A stretch of DNA of 19,030 nucleotides from CAYZJD01 sp964478455 (GTDB lineage Bacteria > Acidobacteriota > Terriglobia > Bryobacterales > Bryobacteraceae), in the NCBI GenBank assembly GCA_964478455.1, contig CAYZJD010000041.1, positions 1 to 19,030 of the forward strand, read 5' to 3'. This document shows, one piece after another, positions 6,479 through 14,526 of this stretch. The position numbers and the translations under genes are program-made. Numbering within the stretch: the stretch's first letter is position 1; each line of letters starts with the position of its first letter. Under the pieces are notes generated by a model that saw nothing but the letters and a program-made list of their open reading frames with translations, was not told the DNA's origin and did no database searches.

Positions 6479-9400
6479 CTACCAGGTCAGGCGAAGGGCC
6501 ATGCGGAACAGGCGCATGCCGGTCTGGTCGCCCCAGGTGGATCCGCCGATGCCGCCGATAACACCGGCGCTGCTCGGATCGGAAACGTCCGTTGCCGGTG
6601 GAGCCCAGTTCGGGTGGGTGAAGGTGTTGCGGGTGACGAGTTCCCACCACAGGCGGACCCTGTCGGAATACAGAAGGAAATCCTTGTGGATTCCCATGGC
6701 CCAGAGATTGACGCCCGGACCGAGGATCGTACCTTTGGCGGAGGTGCCGAACCTTCCGGCCGGTGGTGGAGCGAAAGCCTCCGGGTCGAACCAGCGGTCG
6801 ATGGTTCGCTGGCTCGTGGGCAGATTGGGGTTGCGCAAGATATCAGGCCGGATTGAAATCTCAGCCGGGTCGCCCTCGGTGTAATAGATCCCGACCGGAT
6901 CGGGGCCGGTCCAGAAGGGCGTGAGGAACTCGCCGGTTTGCGCGGTGTAGATACCGCTCAGCTCCCAGCCGCCGACAGCGAGATCCGCCCAGCGGTTGAT
7001 GCTGGAAAGGAAAGGCCTGCCCCGGCCGAAGGGGAGCTGGTAGATGTAGTTCACGTTGAAGCGGTGAGTCGGGATATCGCGCGCCGGCGCGACCTCGCGT
7101 CGCCGGTCGAATGGATTCTCCGATGTGTAGACCCACATGTCGAAGTCCCAGTTGTAATCCATGTCATGGATGTCACGGGCCCAGGTCCAGGAACCTTGGA
7201 GGTACAGTCCCTTGACCATCTGGCGCTTAACCTCAGCAGTCAAGCCGTTGTACTGGTGGCCCGCCCCGTTGGTCACATAGTATATGTCCGGGTAGCTGGG
7301 ATAAGGCCGTGGTTTCTCGATGTACGGACGGGCGTCGGGGACTGGTGAATTGTAGTTGTAAACCCACGGCGCCTTGCGTCCGGCGGTGCCGATGTAAGAG
7401 AGGCGGAAGCCGGTGTCCCACTGCTGCCTCTCGATGGTGAAGTTGTACTGAAACGTGTACGGCGTGCGCAAATCCGGGTTCTGAGCCCAGGGAAGATCCA
7501 CGGTCTCAGGCCCGCCGGTGCTGGTGGCCGGGAACACGCGCGGCAGGATCACTTGCGGGTTCGAGACCGGATTGGTGTAGGAAGGCTCCTGGAGGATGTA
7601 AGGCATGCCGCCAAAGCCAAGTGCGTACACAAATGGGACGACGTCATAAAACACGCCAACACCGGCCCGGAACACGGTGTTGATACCCCATGGCCGGTAG
7701 GCGAGGCCGATTCTAGGCGCGATGTTGTTGTAGTCGCCCCGGACCAGCTTGCGGCTGGGCAAGCCGAGCGAACTCGCTTCCACGATGTTGACGTAACCCT
7801 GCGGGAAGATCGGGCTGACCTTGGCGAGCGCCCCGTCGGGGACGACGATGCTGCCCGAGTCGATGTCGAACATTGACATTCGGTCGCCGTTTTCCCGCCA
7901 GCCGAAATGCAGTTCGTAGCGGAGCCCGACGTTCAGGGTCAGTTTCGGACTGAGCTTGAAGTCGTCAAGCGCATAGAAGTCAAACGACCAGCGGTTGCGG
8001 TCCACGCGAATCGGCGGGAAGGAGCGGGTGGCACGAGTGGGCAGCCCGAGCAGAAAGTCGGCATAGGGATGTCCGGTGAACTTGCTCCCAAAGCTGAGGT
8101 TGCCGAACAAGCTGGAGTCAGCCCCATAGTCGTCGTACTCGGACCGCAGGAGATTGAAGCCGAACTTGAGGTTGTGCCGGCCCCGGAACCAACTGAAGTG
8201 CTCCTGAACCTCCTCGGTGTGGGTGCGGTAGCCGACCTCCCGGTAGTTTGGCTGGGAAATCCCAGTCAGACCGATGCCGCTCCAGCCGATCCGCAGCAGG
8301 CCGGTGAACTGCTTGGGGATCCCGTCCGCCAGACCCACAAGGCCCAGGTCCTGAACCATCTGGGCGCCGTTGATCGGACCTTTGATGGGGTTGTTGTTCA
8401 GGGCGAAGCCCCAGCGGATCTCGTTCACTACCGTCGGGCTGAACGTGTGGGTGTAAGAGACGATGGCCGCGTCATTGGCGCGACGCTGCCACTGGCGATC
8501 GATCGTGGGAAGGCTCCCGTAGGGTCTGTTCCAGAGCCAGTGCTGGGTGAATCTGCCATAGAGGTATCCCTTGTCGGAGACACGATGGTCAACTCGCGTG
8601 GTCCAGTAAGTGGACGGATCGTAGGGCCTGGTCTTCGCCTCGCGGTAGTTTCTCGTCTTGAAAACGCTCGTATCGCCGTAGTTAGGCAACGGGTAGAAGC
8701 GGTCCTGAATCCTCTGAGAAACCGGGTTGATCATCTCGGGCGGGATCTGGTTGTTCGAGAACGGCTCGCCGGTGAACGGATTGACAATCGGAGTGGACAA
8801 GCCGGAGAAGTCGCCCCGGCGCCACGCCTCCAGAGGCACGGTCGGCGTTAGGTTCTGGGTGCGCTGGCTGCCCCGAGAAGTCTCAAACGAGTAGAAAAAG
8901 AACGTCCGATTGCGCCCGTCAAACAGCCTGGGCAGGACGACCGGTCCGCCGATGGTGCCGCCGGGCTGGTGGAGGATTCCGGTCCCACGGGCGTGGGTGA
9001 AGTAGTCAGCCGCGCGGAACCACGGCGTGGCGTAGTAGTCGAACAACGTGCCGTGGAGATCGTTCGATCCGGATTTCGAAATGAGCGTCAACTGGCCAAC
9101 GGAGCTGAACTCGGCTGAGTTATTAGCCATGTCGATCTTAGCTTCGGCGTAAGATTCGATGTAGTTGGCAAGAGGACCGGTCTGGGTGTTGTCAACGCCG
9201 TCGGCGAAGGATATCCCGTCGAGTGACCAATTGCCCTGGTTCACGCGGCTGCCCGCGAACCGGACGACGCTCGACCCATTCTGCCCTTGCACGCCTGGAG
9301 CAAGCACCAGGAACGACCAGATGCCGCGGGTGATGAGCGGCAGGGTATTCAGGACAATGGAAGGTTTCGTGTTAGCGATGCGGGCCGTTTCAGTTTCGAT

Positions 9401-9784
9401 GAGTGTGTTGCCAGCCGTGACCTCGATGGCAGTTTCCACCGCGCCGACTTCGAGCGTGACATCAACTCGCCGGACGTCGCGGGCGACCAGGCCGATGTCC
9501 TGCGCGAGGAACTCCTTGAAGCCGGCGGCTTGCGCCTTCAGCGTGTACGTTCCTTCCTTGAGCTGAGGAACGGTGTAGATGCCAGCTTCGTTTGACTTGG
9601 TACTGTACTGAACGCCCGTGGCCACGTTGGTCGCGGTGATGGTCGCGTTCGGCACAACGGCGCCAGTCGAGTCGGTGACCGTGCCGGTAATTGTTGCGAA
9701 GGTGGTCTGCGCCGGAAGCGGGCAGGCCAGCAGGATGGCCAGCATCAGCGCAGACAGAACTAGCTTAGCGTTGTGATGAAACAA
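6479..9784 (-). CDS. TonB-dependent outer-membrane receptor, Oar-like, with carboxypeptidase-regulatory-like domain
   Basis: About 1101 residues. A signal peptide (FHHNAKLVLSALMLAILLAC then PLPAQ) is followed by a carboxypeptidase-regulatory-like beta domain (TITGTVTDSTGAVVPNATIT ... GIYTVPQLKEGTYTLKAQAAGF), a plug region with NTLPLITRG and SWSLDG-like elements, and a long barrel ending in an aromatic residue (ALRLTW), as expected for BAM-inserted outer-membrane proteins. The family is strongly expanded in Acidobacteria; members are thought to import large substrates such as oligosaccharides or peptides using TonB energy. The start is set at TTG 9784 because a perfect AGGAGG (9791-9796) lies six bases upstream; an in-frame TTG at 9802 would place that site inside the gene. 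The gene lies 40 bases after the GntR-type regulator on the same strand, so it is probably co-transcribed and controlled by it. Substrate unknown. Confidence 0.93.
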   Translation of the reverse strand: MFHHNAKLVLSALMLAILLACPLPAQTTFATITGTVTDSTGAVVPNATITATNVATGVQYSTKSNEAGIYTVPQLKEGTYTLKAQAAGFKEFLAQDIGLVARDVRRVDVTLEVGAVETAIEVTAGNTLIETETARIANTKPSIVLNTLPLITRGIWSFLVLAPGVQGQNGSSVVRFAGSRVNQGNWSLDGISFADGVDNTQTGPLANYIESYAEAKIDMANNSAEFSSVGQLTLISKSGSNDLHGTLFDYYATPWFRAADYFTHARGTGILHQPGGTIGGPVVLPRLFDGRNRTFFFYSFETSRGSQRTQNLTPTVPLEAWRRGDFSGLSTPIVNPFTGEPFSNNQIPPEMINPVSQRIQDRFYPLPNYGDTSVFKTRNYREAKTRPYDPSTYWTTRVDHRVSDKGYLYGRFTQHWLWNRPYGSLPTIDRQWQRRANDAAIVSYTHTFSPTVVNEIRWGFALNNNPIKGPINGAQMVQDLGLVGLADGIPKQFTGLLRIGWSGIGLTGISQPNYREVGYRTHTEEVQEHFSWFRGRHNLKFGFNLLRSEYDDYGADSSLFGNLSFGSKFTGHPYADFLLGLPTRATRSFPPIRVDRNRWSFDFYALDDFKLSPKLTLNVGLRYELHFGWRENGDRMSMFDIDSGSIVVPDGALAKVSPIFPQGYVNIVEASSLGLPSRKLVRGDYNNIAPRIGLAYRPWGINTVFRAGVGVFYDVVPFVYALGFGGMPYILQEPSYTNPVSNPQVILPRVFPATSTGGPETVDLPWAQNPDLRTPYTFQYNFTIERQQWDTGFRLSYIGTAGRKAPWVYNYNSPVPDARPYIEKPRPYPSYPDIYYVTNGAGHQYNGLTAEVKRQMVKGLYLQGSWTWARDIHDMDYNWDFDMWVYTSENPFDRRREVAPARDIPTHRFNVNYIYQLPFGRGRPFLSSINRWADLAVGGWELSGIYTAQTGEFLTPFWTGPDPVGIYYTEGDPAEISIRPDILRNPNLPTSQRTIDRWFDPEAFAPPPAGRFGTSAKGTILGPGVNLWAMGIHKDFLLYSDRVRLWWELVTRNTFTHPNWAPPATDVSDPSSAGVIGGIGGSTWGDQTGMRLFRMALRLTW

Positions 9785-9790
9785 TCGATA

Positions 9791-9796
9791 CCTCCT
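9791..9796 (-). promoter_or_regulatory. Perfect Shine-Dalgarno site deciding the receptor start
   Basis: AGGAGG on the minus strand is followed by the six-base spacer TATCGA and then TTG (9784-9782). It fixes the receptor start at a TTG codon six codons inside the longest open frame and gives a clean signal peptide. Confidence 0.85.
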
Positions 9797-9824
9797 TGAC
9801 AAATCTCCCTGAAGCTGCTGATTT

Positions 9825-10511
9825 CTATTCCTTCGGAAGCTGGGAGTCGTCCGCCCAGGCCTGCTGCATTGAGTCCCGCATCAGCGTCGTAGCGGCGTCG
9901 TATTCGCCAGTGGCAAGCAGCCGCAGCAACTCGATGTGGCTCCGGGCGGTCTCCGCCAGCTTCCCCGGAGTGAATCCCTCGGGCCGGATGACATCGAGGG
10001 CAAAGATCCTTGGCACTACCCGCTCCAGGATTTCGACGAGCACCCGGTTTCCAGTTGTGCGCCACAGACCTCGGTGAAAATCGAGGTCGGCGGCGCAAAA
10101 GCCGACCACGTCCCCGGACTTGGCCGCCTCCACCATCCGCTGGCACGCCCGCGCGGAATCTTCCACCTCGCGAACACGGGCGGCGGCGAGCAACTCAACG
10201 GCGAGGGTTTCCAGCCGGCTGCGGATGAGGTAGATCTCGTCCATGTCTCGTCGCGTGAGCGCGGTGACGAATGTCTTGTGCAGCCCGCGCCGCTGGATGA
10301 AGCCTTGATGCTCGAGGTCGATGAGAGCCTCACGAATGGTGGCCTGACCGACACCGAGCCGGCGAGCCAGGCTGAGTTCCGTAACTCGCTGACCGGCTTT
10401 GAGTTCTCCGCGAGTGATAGCAGTTCTGATCTGCTCCATGGCGACGTCCTTGAGCGAGCGACGGCCGATGGTAGTCAAGCTAGGGGTCGGGGCAAAGGCC
10501 GGCCGAGTCAT
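9825..10511 (-). CDS. GntR-family transcriptional regulator, FadR/FCD subfamily
   Basis: 228 residues. Residues about 18-85 are a winged helix-turn-helix (MEQIRTAITRGELKAGQRV, then ELSLARRLGVGQATIREALI), typical of GntR proteins. Residues 88-218 are an all-helical FCD ligand domain with D142-x3-H146 and H192 (SHIELLRLL). The C-terminal histidine usually found about 22 residues after H192 appears to be replaced by S214 in MRDSM, so the metal site may be altered. FCD regulators mostly respond to sugar acids and other carboxylates, but the ligand here is unknown. It is the first gene of the unit, 40 bases upstream of the TonB receptor. Its promoter holds an operator-like palindrome between -35 and -10, suggesting autorepression and joint control of the downstream genes. 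The ATG at 10511 lies only about ten bases from the predicted transcription start, so the leader would be very short. Confidence 0.93.
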   Translation of the reverse strand: MTRPAFAPTPSLTTIGRRSLKDVAMEQIRTAITRGELKAGQRVTELSLARRLGVGQATIREALIDLEHQGFIQRRGLHKTFVTALTRRDMDEIYLIRSRLETLAVELLAAARVREVEDSARACQRMVEAAKSGDVVGFCAADLDFHRGLWRTTGNRVLVEILERVVPRIFALDVIRPEGFTPGKLAETARSHIELLRLLATGEYDAATTLMRDSMQQAWADDSQLPKE

Positions 10512-10527
10512 CGTTTACCGTTAATCT

Positions 10528-10557
10528 ATAATCGGGTAACCGATAACCGGATGTCAA
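10528..10557 (-). promoter_or_regulatory. Promoter of the GntR-receptor unit
   Basis: On the minus strand a perfect TTGACA (10552-10557) is followed after 18 bases by GATTAT (10528-10533), a 4/6 match to TATAAT. Transcription would begin near 10521, very close to the ATG at 10511. This is the only strong promoter seen upstream of the five genes running left to 614. Confidence 0.65.
10531..10550. promoter_or_regulatory. Candidate GntR operator inside the promoter spacer
   Basis: ATCGGGTAACCGAT (10531-10544) is a near-perfect palindrome (6 of 7 pairs, core GGTAACC). On the minus strand the sequence also reads as a direct repeat, CGGTTA-T-CGGTTA. It occupies the spacer between -35 and -10, where a bound regulator would block initiation. 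A related element, TTACCGTTAA, occurs at 10515-10524. Assignment to the adjacent regulator is inference from position. Confidence 0.55.
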
Positions 10558-10619
10558 GACCTTTTTATGGTGTGGGTCGCGCGGGTCAGCGAACGCGGAA
10601 CATGCGGGCTGTCCCCGGT

Positions 10620-11369
10620 TTAGAGGTTCACGATCGAGGCGAAGGAGGTCGGATCGAGGCTGGCGCCGCCCACCAGAGCGCCGTCGATGTCGGCCTGCGC
10701 CATCAGGCCCTTGATGTTGTCCGGCTTGACGCTGCCGCCATAAAGGATGCGCAGCCTGCCCGCTGCATCGGCGCCGCACTGCTTCTCCGCGAGGCCGCGG
10801 AGGAAGCGGTGCGCGTCAGCGGCGATCTCCGGCGTCGCTGTCTTGCCGGTGCCGATGGCCCAGACGGGCTCGTAGGCGATGACGATCTTGGCGAACTGCT
10901 CCGGCGCAAGCGCCGAGATTCCGCCGGTGAACTGATCGTGCAACACCTCCTCGGTCTTCCCGGCTTCGCGTTGCTCGATGCGCTCGCCGACGCAGACGAT
11001 GGGGTGCAGGCCCGCCGCCAACGCGGCCACGGTCCGCTTGAGCACCGTCTGATCAGTCTCGGCGAAGTAGTGGCGCCGCTCGCTATGGCCGATGATGACC
11101 CACCTTGCGCCGACGGCCACGAGCATCGGTCCCGACACCTCGCCGGTGTAAGCGCCTTCCTTTTCCCAAAACAGGTTCTGGCCGCCGATTTCGATGGCAG
11201 ATCCCTTCGCCGCCTCGACGGCCGCCGGAAGGTTGGGGAACGTGGGGCAGATGACGATGTCACAATGATCGGACTTCTCAACCAGGGGTTTGAACTTGTC
11301 GAAGAAGGCGGCGGTCTCAGCCGCCGTCTTGTACATCTTCCAGTTACCAGCCATCAATGGTCTTCTCAT
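10620..11369 (-). CDS. tpiA: Triosephosphate isomerase
   Basis: 249 residues, the usual family length. It interconverts dihydroxyacetone phosphate and glyceraldehyde 3-phosphate in glycolysis and gluconeogenesis, in the cytoplasm. Visible hallmarks are AGNWKMYK with Lys11, GHSERRHYF with catalytic His95, AYEPVWAIGTGKTATPE with catalytic Glu167, and the phosphate-binding YGGSVKPDN. The ATG overlaps the deoB stop by four bases (ATGA), so it is probably translated by coupling as the last gene of the yebC operon. It is not next to gap or pgk, its frequent neighbours. The TAA stop lies about 110 bases from the next gene on the same strand; no clear terminator hairpin with a T tract is seen there, only a GC-rich stretch ending in CTGTCCCC (10609-10616). 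Confidence 0.97.
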   Translation of the reverse strand: MRRPLMAGNWKMYKTAAETAAFFDKFKPLVEKSDHCDIVICPTFPNLPAAVEAAKGSAIEIGGQNLFWEKEGAYTGEVSGPMLVAVGARWVIIGHSERRHYFAETDQTVLKRTVAALAAGLHPIVCVGERIEQREAGKTEEVLHDQFTGGISALAPEQFAKIVIAYEPVWAIGTGKTATPEIAADAHRFLRGLAEKQCGADAAGRLRILYGGSVKPDNIKGLMAQADIDGALVGGASLDPTSFASIVNL

Positions 11370-12532
11370 AGGATTGCGCTGAAGAAACTCTCTCCTTGTT
11401 CAAGTTGAACTCCGAAATTCTCGGCAACGGTCTGGCCGATGTCGGCCAGGGTACTTCGTGTGCCCAGGTCAACGCCCCTTCGGGCGCGCGGCCCGTATAC
11501 TAGCAGGGGGACATACTCCCGGCTGTGGTCGGTGGAAGCCGTGGCCGGGTCACAGCCGTGGTCGGCGGTGAGGATCAACAGGTCATCGTCGCGCATCCGG
11601 CCGAGCAATTTAGGCAGCCACGCGTCGACTTCCTCGAGCGCAGCCGCGTAACCCTCGATGTCGTTGCGGTGGCCGAAGACCTGATCGAAGTCCACCAGGT
11701 TCACCCAGATCAGGCCTACGTGCTCGCGCTCCATCATGTCGAGTGTCTTCGCCATCCCGTCGGCGTTGTCTCTGGTCTTCTCGTGCTCGCCGATGCCACG
11801 GCCGAGGAAGACCTCGAAGATCTTGCCGACGCTCGCCGCCGGGACGCCGCGCTCCTCGAGGCGGTCGAGGAGCATCCCACGCGGGGGCGGGACGGCGAAG
11901 TCCTTGCGGTTGGCGGTGCGGGTGAACGAGCCGGGCTCGCCGACGAACGGCCGGGCGATCACGCGCCCCACCTGGTGAGGGCCGCGGAGGATCTCACGGG
12001 CGGTCTCGCAAATCTTGTAGAGTTCCCACAGCGGGATGACATCCTCATGAGCGGCCACCTGAAAAACGCTGTCGGCGGAGGTGTAGACGATGGGCGAGCC
12101 GGTGCGCATGTGCTCAGCGCCGAGCTCGCGGATGATCTCGGTGCCCGAGGCAGGCACGTTGCCGAGCGCGCAGCGGCCAATGCGCCGCTCGAACTCGTCC
12201 AGAATCTCTTGCGGGAAGCCCCGCGGATAGAGAGGAAACGGACTCGCCAGGTGAATCCCCGCCATCTCCCAGTGGCCGCTGGTTGTGTCCTTGCCGGGCG
12301 AGGCGAGCGCGCAGCGGCCGAAGCAGGCGACCGGCACCGGATCGGGCGCGAGGCCGGCGAGCGGCCGGATGTTGGCCAGCCCCAGGCGGCATAGGTTCGG
12401 CAGGCGCAGCGGGCGGGCAGCGGCGAGATGGCCGAGTGTGTCGCTGCCCGCATCGCCGTAAGCGGCCGCATCCGGCATCTCTCCAATGCCGACGCTGTCC
12501 AGGACGATCCAGATGACGCGGCGGAAGCTCAT
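11366..12532 (-). CDS. deoB: Phosphopentomutase
   Basis: 388 residues, a normal length for DeoB. It interconverts ribose or deoxyribose 1-phosphate and the 5-phosphate, linking nucleoside salvage to the pentose phosphate pathway. It belongs to the alkaline phosphatase superfamily with two Mn ions. Visible features are the metal ligand Asp12 in WIVLDSVGIGEMPD, the phosphorylated threonine T83 in GKDTTSGHWEMAG (aligned by eye to Thr85 of the Bacillus cereus enzyme), the cap-domain ASGTEIIRELG, and the C-terminal metal motifs NLVDFDQVFGH, TADHGCDP and TDHSREYVP. The start at ATG 12532 is fixed by GGAGG (12541-12545) eight bases upstream, just before the assembly gap. The frame stays open through the Ns into the upstream gene, but that fusion is artificial. 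Its product triose and pentose phosphates fit with tpiA next to it. Confidence 0.96.
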   Translation of the reverse strand: MSFRRVIWIVLDSVGIGEMPDAAAYGDAGSDTLGHLAAARPLRLPNLCRLGLANIRPLAGLAPDPVPVACFGRCALASPGKDTTSGHWEMAGIHLASPFPLYPRGFPQEILDEFERRIGRCALGNVPASGTEIIRELGAEHMRTGSPIVYTSADSVFQVAAHEDVIPLWELYKICETAREILRGPHQVGRVIARPFVGEPGSFTRTANRKDFAVPPPRGMLLDRLEERGVPAASVGKIFEVFLGRGIGEHEKTRDNADGMAKTLDMMEREHVGLIWVNLVDFDQVFGHRNDIEGYAAALEEVDAWLPKLLGRMRDDDLLILTADHGCDPATASTDHSREYVPLLVYGPRARRGVDLGTRSTLADIGQTVAENFGVQLEQGESFFSAIL

Positions 12533-12540
12533 GGAGCGGG

Positions 12541-12545
12541 CCTCC
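12541..12545 (-). promoter_or_regulatory. Ribosome-binding site of deoB
   Basis: GGAGG on the minus strand lies eight bases before ATG 12532. It is the last feature before the run of N and shows that deoB starts independently rather than being fused to the thioredoxin-like gene. Confidence 0.75.
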
Positions 12546-12548
12546 GGC

Positions 12549-12648
12549 NNNNNNNNNNNNNNNNNNNNNNNNNNNNNNNNNNNNNNNNNNNNNNNNNNNN
12601 NNNNNNNNNNNNNNNNNNNNNNNNNNNNNNNNNNNNNNNNNNNNNNNN
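12549..12648. other. Assembly gap (100 N)
   Basis: A run of exactly 100 N between the TlpA-like gene and deoB. A round length is the usual placeholder for unknown gap size, so the true distance is not known. It hides the stop codon of the TlpA-like gene and possibly an intergenic region or a small gene. Confidence 0.99.
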
Positions 12649-13894
12649 GGCGCAGGGCCTCTTCGATGCGCTCGACCAGCATGTCCTCGAAGCGGTCCGG
12701 GACAAAACCGGTCAGGCGGCCGGAGATCTCACCGTGCTTGTTGACGATGAGGGTCGTGGGAATCGAGGAGACGCGAAGCGCCCGCGAGAGACCGTCTTCG
12801 AAGTACACCGTCTTCTGCCAGCCGGCCTGCTTGAGGAAGGGCTCGACCACGGACAGATCCTCATCGGTGTTAATGGAAAGAAAGAGGACGTCCTTGCGCT
12901 GTTCGTACCTCTTTTTGACTTTCTCGTAAATGGGATGCTGTACGCGACACGGGGCGCACCAGGTGGCCCAGAAATCCAGCACCAGCACGCTGCCGCGGAG
13001 CGAGCCGAGCAGGAGCTTTTCACCGCGAAGCCCGGAGAGGGTGAACTCCATCGGGTTCTCGATGCCGGCGTTCGGATCGCTCTCCCGTTGCCGCAATCGC
13101 CGGGCTTCGAGGAGGGCGGTGGTGCGGTCGTACGCCTGGAGGATCAGATCGCCGAGGCCGGCCTCCGAGCCATGGTTCTTGCGGTAAAGCTCACCCAGGC
13201 GCACGCGGTCCCGGGCGCGGTCGCGATCCGAGTTACGCGGGTCGGCGATGGCGAAGGCATCAGCGAGGTGAGGCAGGGCCTCTTTCGTCTTGCCGGCCTT
13301 GTCCAGCAGCAGTCCGATTTCGCGCGCGGACTCAGCGGCGGGATACGTTTCGTAACTGCGTCCGGCGAGCGCGACGGCGTCTTCAAGACGCCCGAGGCTG
13401 GCGGCGGCGCGTGCCTTGCAAAGGAGGGCGCGAGCGAGGCCGCGGTCGAGTTCTTCGCGCCACTCCGCTTGCGAGCGGCGGCCCCGGGGCTGGTCCTGCT
13501 CGAGTTCCTTGAGCGAGGCTTCGAGGCGCTCGGCGTACTTCCAGGCGCGTCCGGCGCGGTCGCGGTCGTTTGTGGCGAGGAGGGCGTGCGTCACGCGCTC
13601 GAGAACTTGCAGGTCGTCCCCCTCGCCCTCCAGCGCGCGCTCCCCGTACAGGAGGATGCGCCGCTCGTCGTTGGCTTCGATGGCCGCCTTCACGAGCGAC
13701 CGTTCGAGTTCTTTCTTGTGGGCGGAATTGGGAAACCGGCCGAGATGAATCTCGAGGGCGCGGATGAACTCGATGGGACTTGAGCCTGCCTCGGCGAGGA
13801 GCTGCCTCAGGTGAGCGTCTTCGGCTTCCGTGACGTCGTCCTGCGCGGCGACGGAGACAGCGCCCAGCACCAGCAATAAGAGGAAACGCCGCAT
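12649..13894 (-). CDS. TlpA/ResA-like thioredoxin with N-terminal helical repeat domain (3' end in gap)
   Basis: About 415 residues are visible before the gap. A signal peptide (MRRFLLLLVLGAVSVAAQ) is followed by a helical region at about residues 25-265 resembling degenerate TPR repeats (AKYAERLE, ARAAASLGRLEDAVALAGRS, AGKTKEALPHLADAFA). A thioredoxin fold of the TlpA/ResA type then spans 282-416: LVLDFWATWCAPCRVQHPIY with the redox pair C314/C317 and the cis-proline in SSIPTTLIV (P380). Only the last few residues should be missing, since the final helix IEEALR is present. It is probably a periplasmic disulfide reductase or oxidase; partner unknown. The ATG at 13894 overlaps the preceding stop by one base (TGATG); a GTG at 13897 is the alternative (residue numbers count from it). 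Confidence 0.9.
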
Positions 13895-14526
13895 CACTGC
13901 GCCGGGACCGCCTGCGGGGCGCCCGCCCGGATGAACTGCGCGATGGCGCCGGCCCGTTCGCGCGCCCGGTTCATGTACACACCATTCTTAGCGATGCGGT
14001 CGAGCACGGGCAGCAACTGCCTTGCGCCGGCCAGGCGGTTCCGCTCGACTGTGACCTGAAGCTGGATGAGCGCCTTGTCGACGCCGAGGCGGTCGAATCT
14101 GGCCGTCCGCTCGAGGTTGATGCGATGCAGGACAGTTTCGGCGAGACGCTCGAACCAGTCGAGCAGAGTCTGGGCGTCAGGCTCCAGCGAGTAGTTGAAC
14201 TTGGCCTCGTTCCTGGTGGCGCCGTCCTGGTAACGGAAGGTCTTCATTCCCATATCGGCGACCTTCAGGCCCGATTCGAGCGGGCGCGAGAAGTAGCCGA
14301 GCTTCTCGGCAAGCGTGAAGATCTGTTCGGTCTCGGCGGGCTCCAACTGGAACTGGAGGGGCTGGGGATCGTCCTCGGCTTCCTTGTAAACCGCCGCGCC
14401 GGTCTTGTCCAGCTCGATGGCGGTGTAGGCGGGAACGCTCCGGGGGAAGGACTTGACATAGAAGATCTTCGGGGGCTCGGCGGCGCCGAGCGAGCAGAGC
14501 GTACAAAGAAGCGCGAGCCGTTTCAC
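13894..14526 (-). CDS. Secreted protein of unknown function
   Basis: 210 residues from a GTG start whose GTGA overlaps the ruvC stop by four bases. A short signal peptide (MKRLALLCTLCSLGAAEPP) is followed by a region with alternating strands (KIFYVKSFPRSVPAYTAIEL, then FQLEPAETEQIFTLAEKLGY) and a helical C terminus (LERTARFDRLGVDKALIQLQ, then IAKNGVYMNRARERAGAIAQ). I do not recognise a named family. Similar small secreted proteins next to ruvC are plausible in Acidobacteria, but this is not established here. No catalytic motif or conserved Cys pair is seen in the mature part. The tight overlap with ruvC and the following thioredoxin-like gene says it is co-expressed, and being exported like the latter, it could be its substrate or partner; this is speculation. 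Confidence 0.8.
   Translation of the reverse strand: MKRLALLCTLCSLGAAEPPKIFYVKSFPRSVPAYTAIELDKTGAAVYKEAEDDPQPLQFQLEPAETEQIFTLAEKLGYFSRPLESGLKVADMGMKTFRYQDGATRNEAKFNYSLEPDAQTLLDWFERLAETVLHRINLERTARFDRLGVDKALIQLQVTVERNRLAGARQLLPVLDRIAKNGVYMNRARERAGAIAQFIRAGAPQAVPAQ

Noticed and set aside
7907..8851. 314-codon plus-strand open frame inside the receptor gene
   Set aside because: Antisense to the barrel-coding part of the receptor, with no domain signal.
9936..11408. 490-codon plus-strand open frame across the regulator and tpiA
   Set aside because: Antisense shadow of two well-recognised genes, also crossing their promoter region; such long shadows are expected at high GC.
12428..13783. 451-codon plus-strand open frame across the gap
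   Set aside because: Antisense to tlpA and deoB and open only because the Ns contain no stop.
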